A DNA stretch of 64,000 nucleotides, from contig NZ_JOJE01000001.1 in the NCBI RefSeq assembly GCF_000720255.1, positions 248,001 through 312,000 of the forward strand, written 5' to 3'. Source of the stretch: Streptomyces griseus subsp. griseus. Its GTDB lineage: Bacteria > Actinomycetota > Actinomycetes > Streptomycetales > Streptomycetaceae. Positions within the stretch are counted from its first letter, which is position 1; the number at the start of each line of letters is the position of its first letter. Under the pieces are notes generated by a model. The model was given only the letters and a program-made list of their open reading frames with translations, did not search any database and was not told the DNA's origin. Shown here one piece after another: positions 55,614 to 64,000 of this stretch. The translations under genes were made by a program, and so were the position numbers.

Positions 55614-57443
55614 ATGCCGTTGAACCGCCGGAAGTTCCTGAAGAAGTCGGCCGTCACGGGGGCGGGGGTGGCGGTCGCTGGTGCGGCGGCGGCTCCGGCG
55701 GCGCAGGCGGCTCCCGCCAAGCCCGCGATGCCCTCGAAGCCCTCGAAGCCCTCGAAGCCCTCGAAGCGGTACGCGTTCACCGTGATGGGCACAACCGACC
55801 TGCACGGCAACGTCTTCAACTGGGACTACTTCACGGACAAGGAGTTCGACGACAAGGCGCACAACGACGTCGGTCTGGCGAAGATCTCGACCCTGGTGAA
55901 CCAGATCCGCGAGGAGAAGGGCCGCCGCAACACGCTGCTCATCGACGCCGGCGACACGATCCAGGGCACGCAGTTGTCGTACTACTACGCGAAGGTCGAC
56001 CCGATCACCGCCAAGGGCGGTCCGGTGCACCCGATGGCGCAGGCCATGAACGCGATCGGCTACGACGCCGCCGCGCTCGGCAACCACGAGTTCAACTACG
56101 GCATTCCGGTGCTGCGCAAGTTCGAGGAGCAGTGTCGTTTCCCGCTGCTGGGCGCGAACGCGCTGGACGCGAAGACGCTGCGGCCGGCGTTCGCGCCGTA
56201 CAGCATGCACCGGCTGTGCACGCCGTTCGGGCGGGACGTGAAGGTGGCGGTGCTGGGGCTGACGAACCCGGGCATCGCGATCTGGGACAAGGCGAACGTG
56301 CAGGGGAAGATGACGTTCCCGGGTCTGGAGGAGCAGGCGGCGAAGTGGGTGCCGAAGCTGCGTTCGATGGGTGCGGACGTGGTGATCGTGTCGGCGCACA
56401 GTGGTTCGTCCGGCACGTCGTCGTACGGTGACCAGCTGCCGTACATCGAGAACGCGGCGGGTCTGGTGGCGGAGCAGGTGCCGGGGATCGACGCGATCCT
56501 GGTCGGGCACGCGCACACGGAGATCCCGGAGTACTTCGTCGCCAACAAGGAGACGGGCAAGCAGGTCGTGCTGTCGGAGCCGCTGAAGTGGGGGCAGCGG
56601 CTGACGCTGTTCGACTTCGAGCTGGTGTGGGTCAAGGGCCACTGGGCGGTCGAGAAGGTGGGCGCGCGGGTCCTGAACTCCAACACGGTGGAGGAGGACC
56701 CGAAGATCACGAAGCTGCTCGGTGACGAGCACACGAAGGTCGTGGCGTACGTCAACCAGGTGATCGGTACGAACACCGCCGAGATGACCTCGGTGGAGGC
56801 TCCGTACAAGGACGTGCCGATCATCGACCTGATCAACCACATCCAGGCCGACACGGTGAAGCAGGCGCTGGCGGGTACGGAGTACGCGTCGTTGCCGGTG
56901 CTGTCGCAGGCGGCGGCGTTCTCGCGGAGCGCGGTGATTCCGGCGGGGCAGGTCACGATCCGGGATGTGGCGGGTCTGTATGTCTTCGAGAACACGCTGG
57001 AGGCGCGTCTGATGACGGGTGCGCAGATGAAGGCGTATCTCGAGTTCTCGGCGAACTACTACGTGCGGACGGCGCCGGACGTGGTGGTCGACCCGGCGCA
57101 GCTGACGAACGCGAACGGTACGCCGGATTACAACTACGACGTGGTGAGCGGTCTGACGTACGAGATCGACATCGCGAAGCCGGCGGGTTCGCGGGTGACG
57201 GACGTGCGGTTCGAGGGGGCGCCGCTGGCGGACGACCGGCAGTTCGTGTTCGCGGTGAACAACTACCGGGCCAATGGGGGTGGGAACTTCCCGCATGTCG
57301 CCGCGGCGAAGGTGCTGTGGTCGAACTCGGACGAGATCCGTAACACGATGATCGCCTGGGTGAAGGCGAAGGGGTCGATCGATCCGGCCTTGTTCGCGTC
57401 GGTGGACTGGAAGCTGACGCGTAACGGTACGCCGGTCTTCTAG
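55614..57443 (+). CDS. secreted 5'-nucleotidase/2',3'-cyclic phosphodiesterase family metallophosphatase
   Basis: 609 residues. NRRKFLKKSAVTGAGVAVAG is a twin-arginine signal, so export is Tat-type. A small PSKPSKPSKPSK linker comes from four 9-bp repeats at 55732-55767. The metallophosphatase motifs are TTDLHGNV, DAGDTIQG, GNHEFNYG, SAHSGSSG and GHAHTEIPE. The C-terminal nucleotide-binding domain (about 385-600) holds YVFENTLEARLMTGAQMKAY. It hydrolyses external nucleotides for phosphate or nucleoside salvage. GAGGAGAACC precedes the ATG. Confidence 0.95.
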   Translation: MPLNRRKFLKKSAVTGAGVAVAGAAAAPAAQAAPAKPAMPSKPSKPSKPSKRYAFTVMGTTDLHGNVFNWDYFTDKEFDDKAHNDVGLAKISTLVNQIREEKGRRNTLLIDAGDTIQGTQLSYYYAKVDPITAKGGPVHPMAQAMNAIGYDAAALGNHEFNYGIPVLRKFEEQCRFPLLGANALDAKTLRPAFAPYSMHRLCTPFGRDVKVAVLGLTNPGIAIWDKANVQGKMTFPGLEEQAAKWVPKLRSMGADVVIVSAHSGSSGTSSYGDQLPYIENAAGLVAEQVPGIDAILVGHAHTEIPEYFVANKETGKQVVLSEPLKWGQRLTLFDFELVWVKGHWAVEKVGARVLNSNTVEEDPKITKLLGDEHTKVVAYVNQVIGTNTAEMTSVEAPYKDVPIIDLINHIQADTVKQALAGTEYASLPVLSQAAAFSRSAVIPAGQVTIRDVAGLYVFENTLEARLMTGAQMKAYLEFSANYYVRTAPDVVVDPAQLTNANGTPDYNYDVVSGLTYEIDIAKPAGSRVTDVRFEGAPLADDRQFVFAVNNYRANGGGNFPHVAAAKVLWSNSDEIRNTMIAWVKAKGSIDPALFASVDWKLTRNGTPVF

Positions 57444-57451
57444 CCGTCCGT

Positions 57452-57485
57452 GGAGCCGCCTCGTCCCTCGCGACGGGGCGGCTCC
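57452..57485. terminator. terminator between nucleotidase and N-hydroxylase genes
   Basis: GGAGCCGCC pairs with GGCGGCTCC around a 16-base loop between the two convergent genes. A 9-bp GC-rich stem usable from both sides. Confidence 0.8.
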
Positions 57486-57500
57486 GGTGTTTCTGGCCGG

Positions 57501-58913
57501 CTAGCGTCCGTCGACGAGGGGGATGAGGGTGCGGGGCTGTCGGGCTCGGGGGACCTGGGGTTGGGGTTGTTCGAGTCCGAAGGTGGTGAAGGCGGTTCGG
57601 GTGGGGAGGGGGTAGGTCTCCTTGCCGGTGAGGGTGTTGAGGATGGTGGCGCTGCGCCAGGCGGCGAGGCCGAGGTCGGGTGTGCCCACGCCGTGGGTGT
57701 GGAGTTCGGCGTTCTGGACGTAGACGGCGCCGGTGATGGAGGGGTCGAGGACGAGGCGGTGGTGCTCGTCGACGCGTGGGCGTCCGCTGCTGTCGCGGCG
57801 CAGGTAGGGGTCGAGGCCGGCGAGGATGCGGTCGAGGGGGCGTTGGCGGTGGCCGGTGGCGAGGACGACGGCGTCGGTGGTGAGGCGGCTGCGGGTGTTC
57901 TGCTGGGGGTGTTCGAGGTGGAGTTCGATCTTGGTGGTGGCGATGCGGCCGGCGGTGCGGACCTGGACGCCGGGGGTGAGGGTGGCGTCGGGCCAGCCGC
58001 CGTGCAGGGTGCGGCGGTAGAGCTCGTCGTGGATGGCGGTGATGGTGTCGGCGCTGATGCCCTTGTGGAGTTGCCATTGGGCGGCGGTGAGGCGGTCGCG
58101 GACGGGTTCGGTGAGGGCGTGGAAGTAGCGGGTGTAGTCGGGGGTGAAGTGCTCCAGGCCGAGCTTGGAGTTCTCCATGGGGGCGAAGGATTCGGTGCGG
58201 CCGATCCAGTGGAGGTTTTCGTGGCCGGGGGTGCGGTGGCGCAGGAGGTCGAGGAAGACCTCGGCGCCGGACTGTCCGGAGCCGATGACGGTGACGTGGC
58301 CGGCGGCGAGGAGGGTGGCGCGGTGGGTGAGGTAGTCGCAGGCGTGGACGACGGGGACGCCGGGGGTGTCGACGAGGGGGCGTAGTGGGTCGGGGATGTG
58401 GGGTTCGGTGCCGATGCCGAGGACGATGTTGCGGGTGTGGGTGCGGCCGAGTGCTTCGGCTTCTCCGTCGGTGTCGAGTTGGGTGTGATCGACTTCGAAG
58501 ATGTCGCGTTCGGGGTTCCAGCGGACGGCGTCGACCTGGTGGCGGAAGTGGAGTCCGGGGAGGCTGGCGGCGACCCAGCGGCAGTAGGCGTCGTATTCGG
58601 CGCGGTGGATGTGGAAGCGTTCGGAGATGTAGAAGGGGAAGAGTCGGTCGCGGGTTTTGAGGTGGTTGAGGAAGGTCCAGGGGCTGGTGGGGTCGGCGAG
58701 GGTGACGAGGTCGGCGAGGAAGGGGACTTGGAGGGTGGTGCCGTCGATGAGCAGGCCGGGGTGCCAGTCGAAGCGGGGGCGTTGTTCGTAGAAGACGGCG
58801 TCGACTTCGGTGAGGGGGTGGGCGAGGGCGGCGAGGGAGAGGTTGAAGGGGCCGAGGCCGATGCCGACGAGGTCGCGGGGGGTGCCTGGGGCTGGGTGGG
58901 GTGGCGTGCTCAT
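57501..58913 (-). CDS. L-lysine/ornithine N-monooxygenase (SidA/IucD/PvdA family)
   Basis: 470 residues. DLVGIGLGPFNLSLAALAHP is the FAD site, QVPFLADLVTLADPTSPWTF the family-specific active-site segment, HVTVIGSGQSGAEVFLDLLR the NADPH site and VVLATGHRQRPLDRILAGLD the ATGH motif. It N-hydroxylates an amine for a hydroxamate siderophore. It overlaps the upstream decarboxylase stop by 4 bases, so the substrate is probably the diamine made by that enzyme (cadaverine, putrescine or similar); which one cannot be read from sequence alone. No siderophore synthetase follows. Confidence 0.92.
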   Translation of the reverse strand: MSTPPHPAPGTPRDLVGIGLGPFNLSLAALAHPLTEVDAVFYEQRPRFDWHPGLLIDGTTLQVPFLADLVTLADPTSPWTFLNHLKTRDRLFPFYISERFHIHRAEYDAYCRWVAASLPGLHFRHQVDAVRWNPERDIFEVDHTQLDTDGEAEALGRTHTRNIVLGIGTEPHIPDPLRPLVDTPGVPVVHACDYLTHRATLLAAGHVTVIGSGQSGAEVFLDLLRHRTPGHENLHWIGRTESFAPMENSKLGLEHFTPDYTRYFHALTEPVRDRLTAAQWQLHKGISADTITAIHDELYRRTLHGGWPDATLTPGVQVRTAGRIATTKIELHLEHPQQNTRSRLTTDAVVLATGHRQRPLDRILAGLDPYLRRDSSGRPRVDEHHRLVLDPSITGAVYVQNAELHTHGVGTPDLGLAAWRSATILNTLTGKETYPLPTRTAFTTFGLEQPQPQVPRARQPRTLIPLVDGR

Positions 58914-60280
58914 GCGGGGGTGTGTCCTTCTACCAGGGTGAGGAGGGTGGCCAGGTCGTCCGGCCGGGTGTGGGGGTTGAGGAGGGTGGCTTTGAGCCAG
59001 AGTCGGCCGTCGAGGCGGGCGCGGCCGAGGACGGCCCGGCCGTCGGTGAGGAGGGTGCGGCGTACGGCGGCGACGGCGTCGTCGGTGGCGGCGGCGGGGC
59101 GGAAGAGGACCGTGCTGAGGGTGGGCCGGTCGCGGAGTTCGAAGGCGGGGTGGGCGGCGACGAGGTCGGCGAGTGTGTGGGCGTGGGCGCAGACGTGGTC
59201 GACGAGGGTGCCGAGTTGGGTGCGGCCGAGGGTTTTGAGGGTGGCGGCGATCTTGAGGATGTCGGGGCGGCGGCTGGTGCGGGTGGAGCGGCCGAGGAGG
59301 TCGGGGAGGCCGGCGTCGGTGTCGTCGTCGGCGTTGAGGTAGTCGGTGCGGTGGTGCAGGGCGGTGAGGTCGTGGGGGTCGCGGACCGCGAGGAGTCCGG
59401 CGGCTACCGGTTGCCAGCCGATCTTGTGGAGGTCGAGTCCGACGGTGTGGGCGGTGTCGAGTCCGGTGAGTTTGTGGCGGTGGCGGGTGCTGAGGAGGAG
59501 TCCTCCTCCGTAGGCGGCGTCGATGTGGAGGCGGGCGTGGTGGGTGGCGCAGAGGGCGGCGATGTCGGGGAGGGGGTCGATGAGGCCAGCGTCGGTGGTG
59601 CCCGCGGTGGCGGCGACGAGGACGGGGCCGTGGTGGTGGGTGAGGGTGTCGTCGAGGGTGGTGGGGTCGAGGGTGCCGGTGGGGGTGGGCACGATGACGG
59701 GGTCGGGCAGGCCGAGGAGCCAGGCAGCGCGGGGCAGGGAGTGGTGGGCGTTGGCGCCGCAGACGAGTCGGAGGTCGGTGCCGTGTGTTTCTCGGGCGAG
59801 GAGGAGGGCGAGTTGGTTGGACTCGGTGGCGCCGGTGGTGACGAGGGCGTCGCCGGCCTTGTCCTGGCCGTAGATCTCCGCGGCGAGTGCTCTGGTGACG
59901 AGTGCCTCGAGTTCCGAGGCGGCCGGGGCCTGGTCCCATGAGTCGAGGGAGGGGTTGAGGGCGGAGGCGGCGAGGTCGGCGGCGGTGGCGACGGCGAGGG
60001 GCGGGCAGTGGAGGTGTGCGGCGCACAGGGGGTGGGCGGGGTCGGCGGCGCCTTCGGCGAGGGTGTGGACGAGGGTGCGCAGGGCGTCGGGGTCGCCGGT
60101 GTCGGGCAGTACGTCGCCGACGGCGGCCCGGACGCGTGCGGCGACGGTGTGCGGGCCGCCGACGGGGAGGGGTCCCCCGCGGGTGCGGGTGCCGCTGGCG
60201 AGGGCGTCGAGGACGGTGTCGAGCAAGGGCCGCAGTGCGCCGGGGCCTTGGGGGCCTGAGGCGAGGGGCGGCGTGTGCAT
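58910..60280 (-). CDS. PLP-dependent group II amino acid decarboxylase, siderophore type
   Basis: 456 residues. GDALVTTGATESNQLALLLA, LHIDAAYGGGLLLSTRHRHK and the PLP lysine in HTVGLDLHKIGWQPVAAGL identify the group II decarboxylase fold. DesA, the lysine decarboxylase of desferrioxamine synthesis, is the best-known Streptomyces analogue. Here, however, the lysine motif HKIGWQPV departs from the usual HKSFFQP/HKWFYQP I remember, so this is more likely a paralogue than DesA itself. It is coupled to the N-hydroxylase. Upstream bases show no obvious iron box (TTAGGTTAGGCTAACCTAA-like). Confidence 0.85.
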   Translation of the reverse strand: MHTPPLASGPQGPGALRPLLDTVLDALASGTRTRGGPLPVGGPHTVAARVRAAVGDVLPDTGDPDALRTLVHTLAEGAADPAHPLCAAHLHCPPLAVATAADLAASALNPSLDSWDQAPAASELEALVTRALAAEIYGQDKAGDALVTTGATESNQLALLLARETHGTDLRLVCGANAHHSLPRAAWLLGLPDPVIVPTPTGTLDPTTLDDTLTHHHGPVLVAATAGTTDAGLIDPLPDIAALCATHHARLHIDAAYGGGLLLSTRHRHKLTGLDTAHTVGLDLHKIGWQPVAAGLLAVRDPHDLTALHHRTDYLNADDDTDAGLPDLLGRSTRTSRRPDILKIAATLKTLGRTQLGTLVDHVCAHAHTLADLVAAHPAFELRDRPTLSTVLFRPAAATDDAVAAVRRTLLTDGRAVLGRARLDGRLWLKATLLNPHTRPDDLATLLTLVEGHTPA

Positions 60281-60401
60281 GGGGTTTCTCTCCGGGGCGT
60301 CACGGTGGAGTCCCAGCTTGTACCCGGATGCTCCAACACGCCCGAAAAGAGCGGCGATCAGAACCCGAAAGAGGGTATGTCCCGCCGGGGTCGCCTGGAG
60401 T

Positions 60402-61223
60402 TCAGGCCGCCCGGAAGTCGTCCGCGTGGTCGGTGGACCAGGTGGCGAAGGTGCGTGCGGGGGCGCCGGTGAGGTCCTCGACGGTGGTGGTGATCTCGGG
60501 AGGTACGCCGACGGTGGCGGCGAAGGACGCCACGAGGGCCTGCACCATGGCGGGCGGTACGTTCGGGAAGAGTTCCGGGCCGGCGTCCTGCGGCGGTATC
60601 TCGATGAAGCGCAGGTCGCGGCCGAGGGCCCGGCCGATCGCGTCGATCTGCTCGGCGTTGGTGGTGGCCTCGGGGCCGGTGAGGCGGTGGACGGCGCCGG
60701 TGTGGCCGTCGTCGAGGAGGGCGCGTTCGGCGACGGCGGCGATGTCGTCCTCGTGGATGGGCGCGGAGAGTCCGTCCGCGAAGATTCCGCGGACGGTGTC
60801 CCCGGCGCGGGTCTGGGGGGCCCATTGGAGGGCGTTGGTGGAGAAGGCGTTGGGGCGCAGGAAGGTCCACTCCAGGCCGCTGTCGCGCAGTCGCCGTTCG
60901 ACGGTGGCGTGCATCACGTGGATGGGGTGGGTCTCGTCGGCGCCGTCCTGGATGATCCCGGAGGACAGCAGGACGACGTGGCGTACGCCGGCCGCGCGGG
61001 CCGCGTCCAGGAGGTCGGCCGCCTGGACGTAGAGGAAGAGCTTGGTCACGCCCTGGAAGGGGGCGGTGGGGTCGTCGTGGTGGAGCGGCACGACCTCGGC
61101 GGTGTCGGGCAGGTCGGCGCGCCGGGGGTCGCGGGTCAGCGCGCGTACGGGCCGGCCGGCGGCGGTGAGCCGTTCGACGAGGGCGCGGCCGACGTTTCCG
61201 GTGGCGCCGGTCACTGCGATCAC
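60402..61223 (-). CDS. NmrA/NAD(P)-binding atypical SDR protein
   Basis: 273 residues. MIAVTGATGNVGRALVERL is the N-terminal NAD(P)-binding GxxGxxG, followed by VVLLSSGIIQDGADE, WTFLRPNAFSTNALQW and HEDDIAAVAERALLDD, typical of NmrA-like or SDR-a5 (NAD(P)H:quinone oxidoreductase-like) proteins. Role unknown; members act as redox sensors or reductases. The GTG start has AGGAAACCCC upstream. It is transcribed in the same direction as the decarboxylase pair but separated from it by 120 bases. Confidence 0.88.
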   Translation of the reverse strand: MIAVTGATGNVGRALVERLTAAGRPVRALTRDPRRADLPDTAEVVPLHHDDPTAPFQGVTKLFLYVQAADLLDAARAAGVRHVVLLSSGIIQDGADETHPIHVMHATVERRLRDSGLEWTFLRPNAFSTNALQWAPQTRAGDTVRGIFADGLSAPIHEDDIAAVAERALLDDGHTGAVHRLTGPEATTNAEQIDAIGRALGRDLRFIEIPPQDAGPELFPNVPPAMVQALVASFAATVGVPPEITTTVEDLTGAPARTFATWSTDHADDFRAA

Positions 61224-61337
61224 GGGGTTTCCTCCGATGAGTCGGGGACTGATCGTCCTTGGCTCGGTCGAGCCTAGGAAGGCCGATCGGTCCCCCGCAT
61301 CGTCGGCAGGGACCAGCCGCGCCCTACGTCGGGGGTC

Positions 61338-63827
61338 CTACACCTCCCGTACACGCAACGCCCGTGCGAGATCGTCGAGGTGGTCGACGAGCTTGCGGCG
61401 CAGGGCGGGGGTGGGGTCGGCGTCGCGCAGGCAGGCCCGGCCGAGGTGGAGGGTCTCGGGGTCGACGGCGTGGGCGGGGAAGGCCCAGCGGCCGGCGGCC
61501 TCGGCGATGGCGGGGCCGCGGCGGGCGGCGACGGCGACGGCGTCCTCGTAGAAGCGGGGCACGTACTGCCGTACGAGGTCGGCCTGTTCGGGCTGCCAGA
61601 AGCCCTGGGCGGTGGCGGTGAAGAGGTAGTTGGAGAGGTCGTCGCCGGTGAACATCGCCTCCCAGGCCTTGGCCTTGGTCTGCGGGTCGGGCAGGGCGGC
61701 ACGGCAGCGGGCGGCGCCTTCCTGGCCGGTGGCGCTGGGGTCGCGGTCGAGTTCGGCGGCGATGGCGTCCTCGTCGGTGGCGCCGAGGACGGCGAGCCGG
61801 CCGAGGACGCGCCAGCGCAGGTCGGGGTCGAGTTCAGGGCCGCCGGGGACGGTGCCGTCGGCGAGCCAGGCGGCGATGGTGTCGGGGTGGGCGGCGACGT
61901 CGATGAAGTGGCGTACGGCGATGAGGCGCAGGCCGGGGTGGTCGCCGTCCTCGGTGCGGCGGATGAGGTCGCGGCAGAGGGAGGCGAGGGTGGTGAGGGC
62001 GGCGGGCCGTTCCTCGGTGGTGAGGTAGCGGTCGGCGATCTGGGTGTGGGCGAAGGCGAGGACGCCCTGCACGAGCGCGAGGTCGGTCTCGTGCGGGAGG
62101 TGGGCGCGGGCCGTCTCCAGGTAGGCGGTCGGGGGGAGTTCGCCGTCGCGTACGGCGTCGCGCAGGGCATTCCAGACGACGGCGCGGGTGAGGGGGTCGG
62201 GCAGTCCGGACAGGCCGGTGCGCAGGGCCTGGAAGGATTCGGGGTCGAACCGGATCTTGGCGTAGGTGAGGTCGCCGTCGTTGAGCAGGAGCAGGGCGGG
62301 GCGCTTGCCGATGGGACGGGGCTCGTGCTGCGGGATGTCGAGGTCGAGGCGGTCGCGCAGGGTGAGGCGGCCCTCGTCGGTGAGGTCCTGGTCGTAGAGG
62401 CCGACGGCGATGCGGTGGGGTCGGCTGCCGGTGTGGGCGACGGTGAGGGTGCGTTCGCCGTTGTCTCCGGTGATGACGGGTGTGAGGGTGTCGACGCCGG
62501 TGGTGCGCAGCCAGGCGTCGGCCCAGGCGTGGACGTCGCGGTCGGTGCCGTCGGCGAGGGAGTCGATGAAGTCGGCGAGGGTGGCGTTGGCGAACTTGTG
62601 GCGGGCGAAGTGGGTGTTGATGCCGGCCAGGAAGTCCTTCTCGCCCAGCCATGCGACGAGTTGCCGTAGGGCGGAGGCGCCCTTGGCGTAGGAGATGCCG
62701 TCGAAGTTGAGGAGGGCGGAGGCGGTGTCGTCGACGTTCTCGGGGGCGACGGGGTGGGTGGAGGGCCGCTGGTCGGCGTCGTAGCCCCAGGCCTTGCGGA
62801 CGACACCGAAGTCGGTCCAGGTGTCGGTGAAGCGGGTGGCCTCGGTGAGGGTGTGGTAGCCCATGTACTCGGCGAAGGACTCGTTCAGCCAGATGTCGTC
62901 CCACCACTTGAGGGTGACGAGGTCACCGAACCACATGTGGGCCATCTCGTGGGCGATGACCATGGCGCGGGTCTGGCGTTCGGTGTCGGTGACGGCGGAG
63001 CGGTAGACGAACTCGTCGCGGAAGGTGACCAGTCCGGGGTTCTCCATGGCGCCGGCGTTGAACTCGGGGACGAACGCCTGGTCGTAGGAGTCGAAGGGGT
63101 AGGGCTCGTCGAACTTCTCGTGGTAGCGGTCGAAGCAGGCGCGGGTGATGGAGAGGATTTCGTCGGCGTCGGCGTCGAGGTGGCGGGCGAGGGAGCGGCG
63201 GCTGTGGATACCGAAGGGCAGGCCGCGGTGTTCGGTGCGTACGGAGTGCCAGGGGCCGGCGGCGACGCAGACGAGGTAGGTGGAGATGAGGGGGGTGGGG
63301 GCGGCCTGCCAGCGGCCCTGTCCGAGGTGTTCGGCGATGCCGTTGGTGAGGACGGTCCAGCCTTCGGGGGCGGTGACGGTGAGTTCGAAGACGGCCTTGA
63401 GGTCGGGCTGGTCGAAGGCGGCGAAGACGCGCTGGACGTCGTCCATGAAGAGCTGGGTGTAGGCGTAGGTCTCGCCGTCGGTGGGGTCGGTGAAGCGGTG
63501 CATGCCCTCGCCGGTGCGGGAGTAGCGCATGCGGGCGTCGATGCGCAGTTCGTGCTCGCCGGCGGTGAGGTTGCGCAGCGGCAGCCGGTTCCCGTCCAGG
63601 GTGTCGGGGTCGAGGGGCTGTCCGTCGAGGGTGACGGAGCGCAGCTCGGCGGGCTTGACCTCGACGAAGGTGGAGCCGTCAGCCCGTGCGGTGAACCGGA
63701 TGACGGTCTGGGACTCGAAGGTCTCGTCGCCGGTGGTCAGGTCGAGCTCGATCGTGTAGCGGTGGGCGTCGATGAGCTGGGCTCGGGCTTGCGCTTCGTC
63801 GCGCGTCAGTACGGACATGGTGGACAT
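61338..63827 (-). CDS. pepN: aminopeptidase N (M1 metallopeptidase)
   Basis: 829 residues, as expected for actinobacterial PepN. FNAGAMENPGLVTF is the substrate-recognition GAMEN motif. VIAHEMAHMWFGDLVTLKWW with the downstream NESFAEY gives HExxH-18-E zinc ligation. A long C-terminal ERAP1-like helical domain follows (about 490-820). It releases N-terminal residues from peptides in the cytoplasm. The ATG at 63827 (MSTMSVLTRDEA) has AGGCAGC upstream; 63818 is a near alternative. Confidence 0.95.
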   Translation of the reverse strand: MSTMSVLTRDEAQARAQLIDAHRYTIELDLTTGDETFESQTVIRFTARADGSTFVEVKPAELRSVTLDGQPLDPDTLDGNRLPLRNLTAGEHELRIDARMRYSRTGEGMHRFTDPTDGETYAYTQLFMDDVQRVFAAFDQPDLKAVFELTVTAPEGWTVLTNGIAEHLGQGRWQAAPTPLISTYLVCVAAGPWHSVRTEHRGLPFGIHSRRSLARHLDADADEILSITRACFDRYHEKFDEPYPFDSYDQAFVPEFNAGAMENPGLVTFRDEFVYRSAVTDTERQTRAMVIAHEMAHMWFGDLVTLKWWDDIWLNESFAEYMGYHTLTEATRFTDTWTDFGVVRKAWGYDADQRPSTHPVAPENVDDTASALLNFDGISYAKGASALRQLVAWLGEKDFLAGINTHFARHKFANATLADFIDSLADGTDRDVHAWADAWLRTTGVDTLTPVITGDNGERTLTVAHTGSRPHRIAVGLYDQDLTDEGRLTLRDRLDLDIPQHEPRPIGKRPALLLLNDGDLTYAKIRFDPESFQALRTGLSGLPDPLTRAVVWNALRDAVRDGELPPTAYLETARAHLPHETDLALVQGVLAFAHTQIADRYLTTEERPAALTTLASLCRDLIRRTEDGDHPGLRLIAVRHFIDVAAHPDTIAAWLADGTVPGGPELDPDLRWRVLGRLAVLGATDEDAIAAELDRDPSATGQEGAARCRAALPDPQTKAKAWEAMFTGDDLSNYLFTATAQGFWQPEQADLVRQYVPRFYEDAVAVAARRGPAIAEAAGRWAFPAHAVDPETLHLGRACLRDADPTPALRRKLVDHLDDLARALRVREV

Positions 63828-63874
63828 GCTGCCTGATGGCGGGGTCATGGCACAGAGGCGGATCGGTACGCGCC

Positions 63875-64000
63875 CTATGTCCCGTCTCGCGCCGGAGCCG
63901 CCTGTTCGAGTTCGCGCGGTCCGGGCAGACGGGCCGGGGCGGGTGCGGGGGGCACCGGGTCCTTGAGGAGGGCGCGCAGTTCGCGGACCTCCTCTTCGAG
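63875..64000 (-). CDS. C-terminal end of an unidentified protein (start outside window)
   Basis: The minus-strand frame is open from the window edge to a TAG at 63875-63877, giving 41 residues. They read LEEEVRELRALLKDPVPPAP followed by a Pro/Ala-rich tail ending AARDGT-like (APARDGT). The first part is a probable coiled coil. Codon use fits coding sequence, but too little is visible to name it. It is 48 bases upstream of pepN on the same strand. Confidence 0.5.
   Translation of the reverse strand, partial: LEEEVRELRALLKDPVPPAPAPARLPGPRELEQAAPARDGT

Noticed and set aside
55575..57296. Long Arg/His-rich open frame antisense to the 5'-nucleotidase
   Set aside because: Composition is that of a shadow frame; the plus strand encodes an intact Tat-exported metallophosphatase.
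57450..60339. Long Gly/Val-rich open frames on the plus strand opposite the hydroxylase and decarboxylase
   Set aside because: Repetitive Gly/Val/Glu composition and no domains; the minus-strand genes carry full cofactor motifs.
60281..60401. Iron box (DmdR/IdeR type) upstream of the decarboxylase
   Set aside because: Expected for siderophore genes, but no TTAGGTTAGGCTAACCTAA-like palindrome is visible in this stretch.
63772..63966. Small plus-strand open frame at the right edge
   Set aside because: It overlaps the pepN start and the end of the upstream minus-strand gene, has no ribosome site and no recognisable content.

Overview
The window is a stretch of high-GC actinobacterial chromosome and almost certainly comes from a Streptomyces. 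Support for this includes very strong G/C third-position bias, many GTG starts, ATGA/GTGA stop-start overlaps, and families that are largely Streptomyces-type (DUF5753/WhiJ-like regulator with a DUF397 partner, PF04672 S-adenosyl methyltransferase, SPW_0924 mini-protein, DUF6343). The polA, liv and pyk order also looks, from memory, like the conserved Streptomyces core. All identifications rest on reading the sequence; no database search was run.

Layout. 0-9.7 kb: a CBS-domain protein cut by the left edge, a P-loop-less uridine-kinase-like protein, DUF2293 and DUF1772 proteins, an orphan glutamate synthase small subunit, a MocR regulator divergent from a broken AhpD-like gene, then a regulatory island (S-adenosyl methyltransferase, DUF397, WhiJ-like regulator, divergent HATPase and partner). 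9.8-16.6 kb: ABC exporter, FUSC transporter, nucleotidyltransferase, Rid-family protein and acetyltransferase. 16.6-19.7 kb: a hydantoin/nucleobase locus (racemase, NCS1 permease, divergent GntR/FCD regulator) with a perfect palindromic operator candidate. 19.7-27.7 kb: secreted LamG protein, peptidase, type 5 uracil-DNA glycosylase, S4 protein, methyltransferase, acyltransferase, TPR protein, coaE and PAC2. 27.7-40.3 kb: rpsA with a clear promoter and terminators, methyltransferase, hrpB, DUF3068, a cell-wall lytic transglycosylase, DUF4184 and polA. 40.3-42.1 kb: a decayed ABC-transporter/signal-peptidase locus. 42.3-51.4 kb: an FdhF/YdeP-type molybdopterin oxidoreductase, a hotdog thioesterase and a complete livJHMGF branched-chain amino-acid importer. 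51.4-57.4 kb: an ANTAR response regulator, an odd tRNA with a CAA anticodon followed by an HTH-LAGLIDADG protein, pyruvate kinase, a SIMPL protein and a secreted 5'-nucleotidase. 57.5-64 kb: a decarboxylase/N-hydroxylase pair of siderophore type, an NmrA-like protein, aminopeptidase N and the end of an unknown gene.

Functional groups are the five-gene liv transporter (tightly packed, mostly 4-bp overlaps), the hydantoin racemase-permease pair under the divergent GntR regulator, the coupled N-hydroxylase/decarboxylase pair, and the WhiJ-like island. At least three genes are broken: the AhpD-like gene at 4177-4540 and the adjoining signal peptidase and ABC transporter remnants at 40303-42101.
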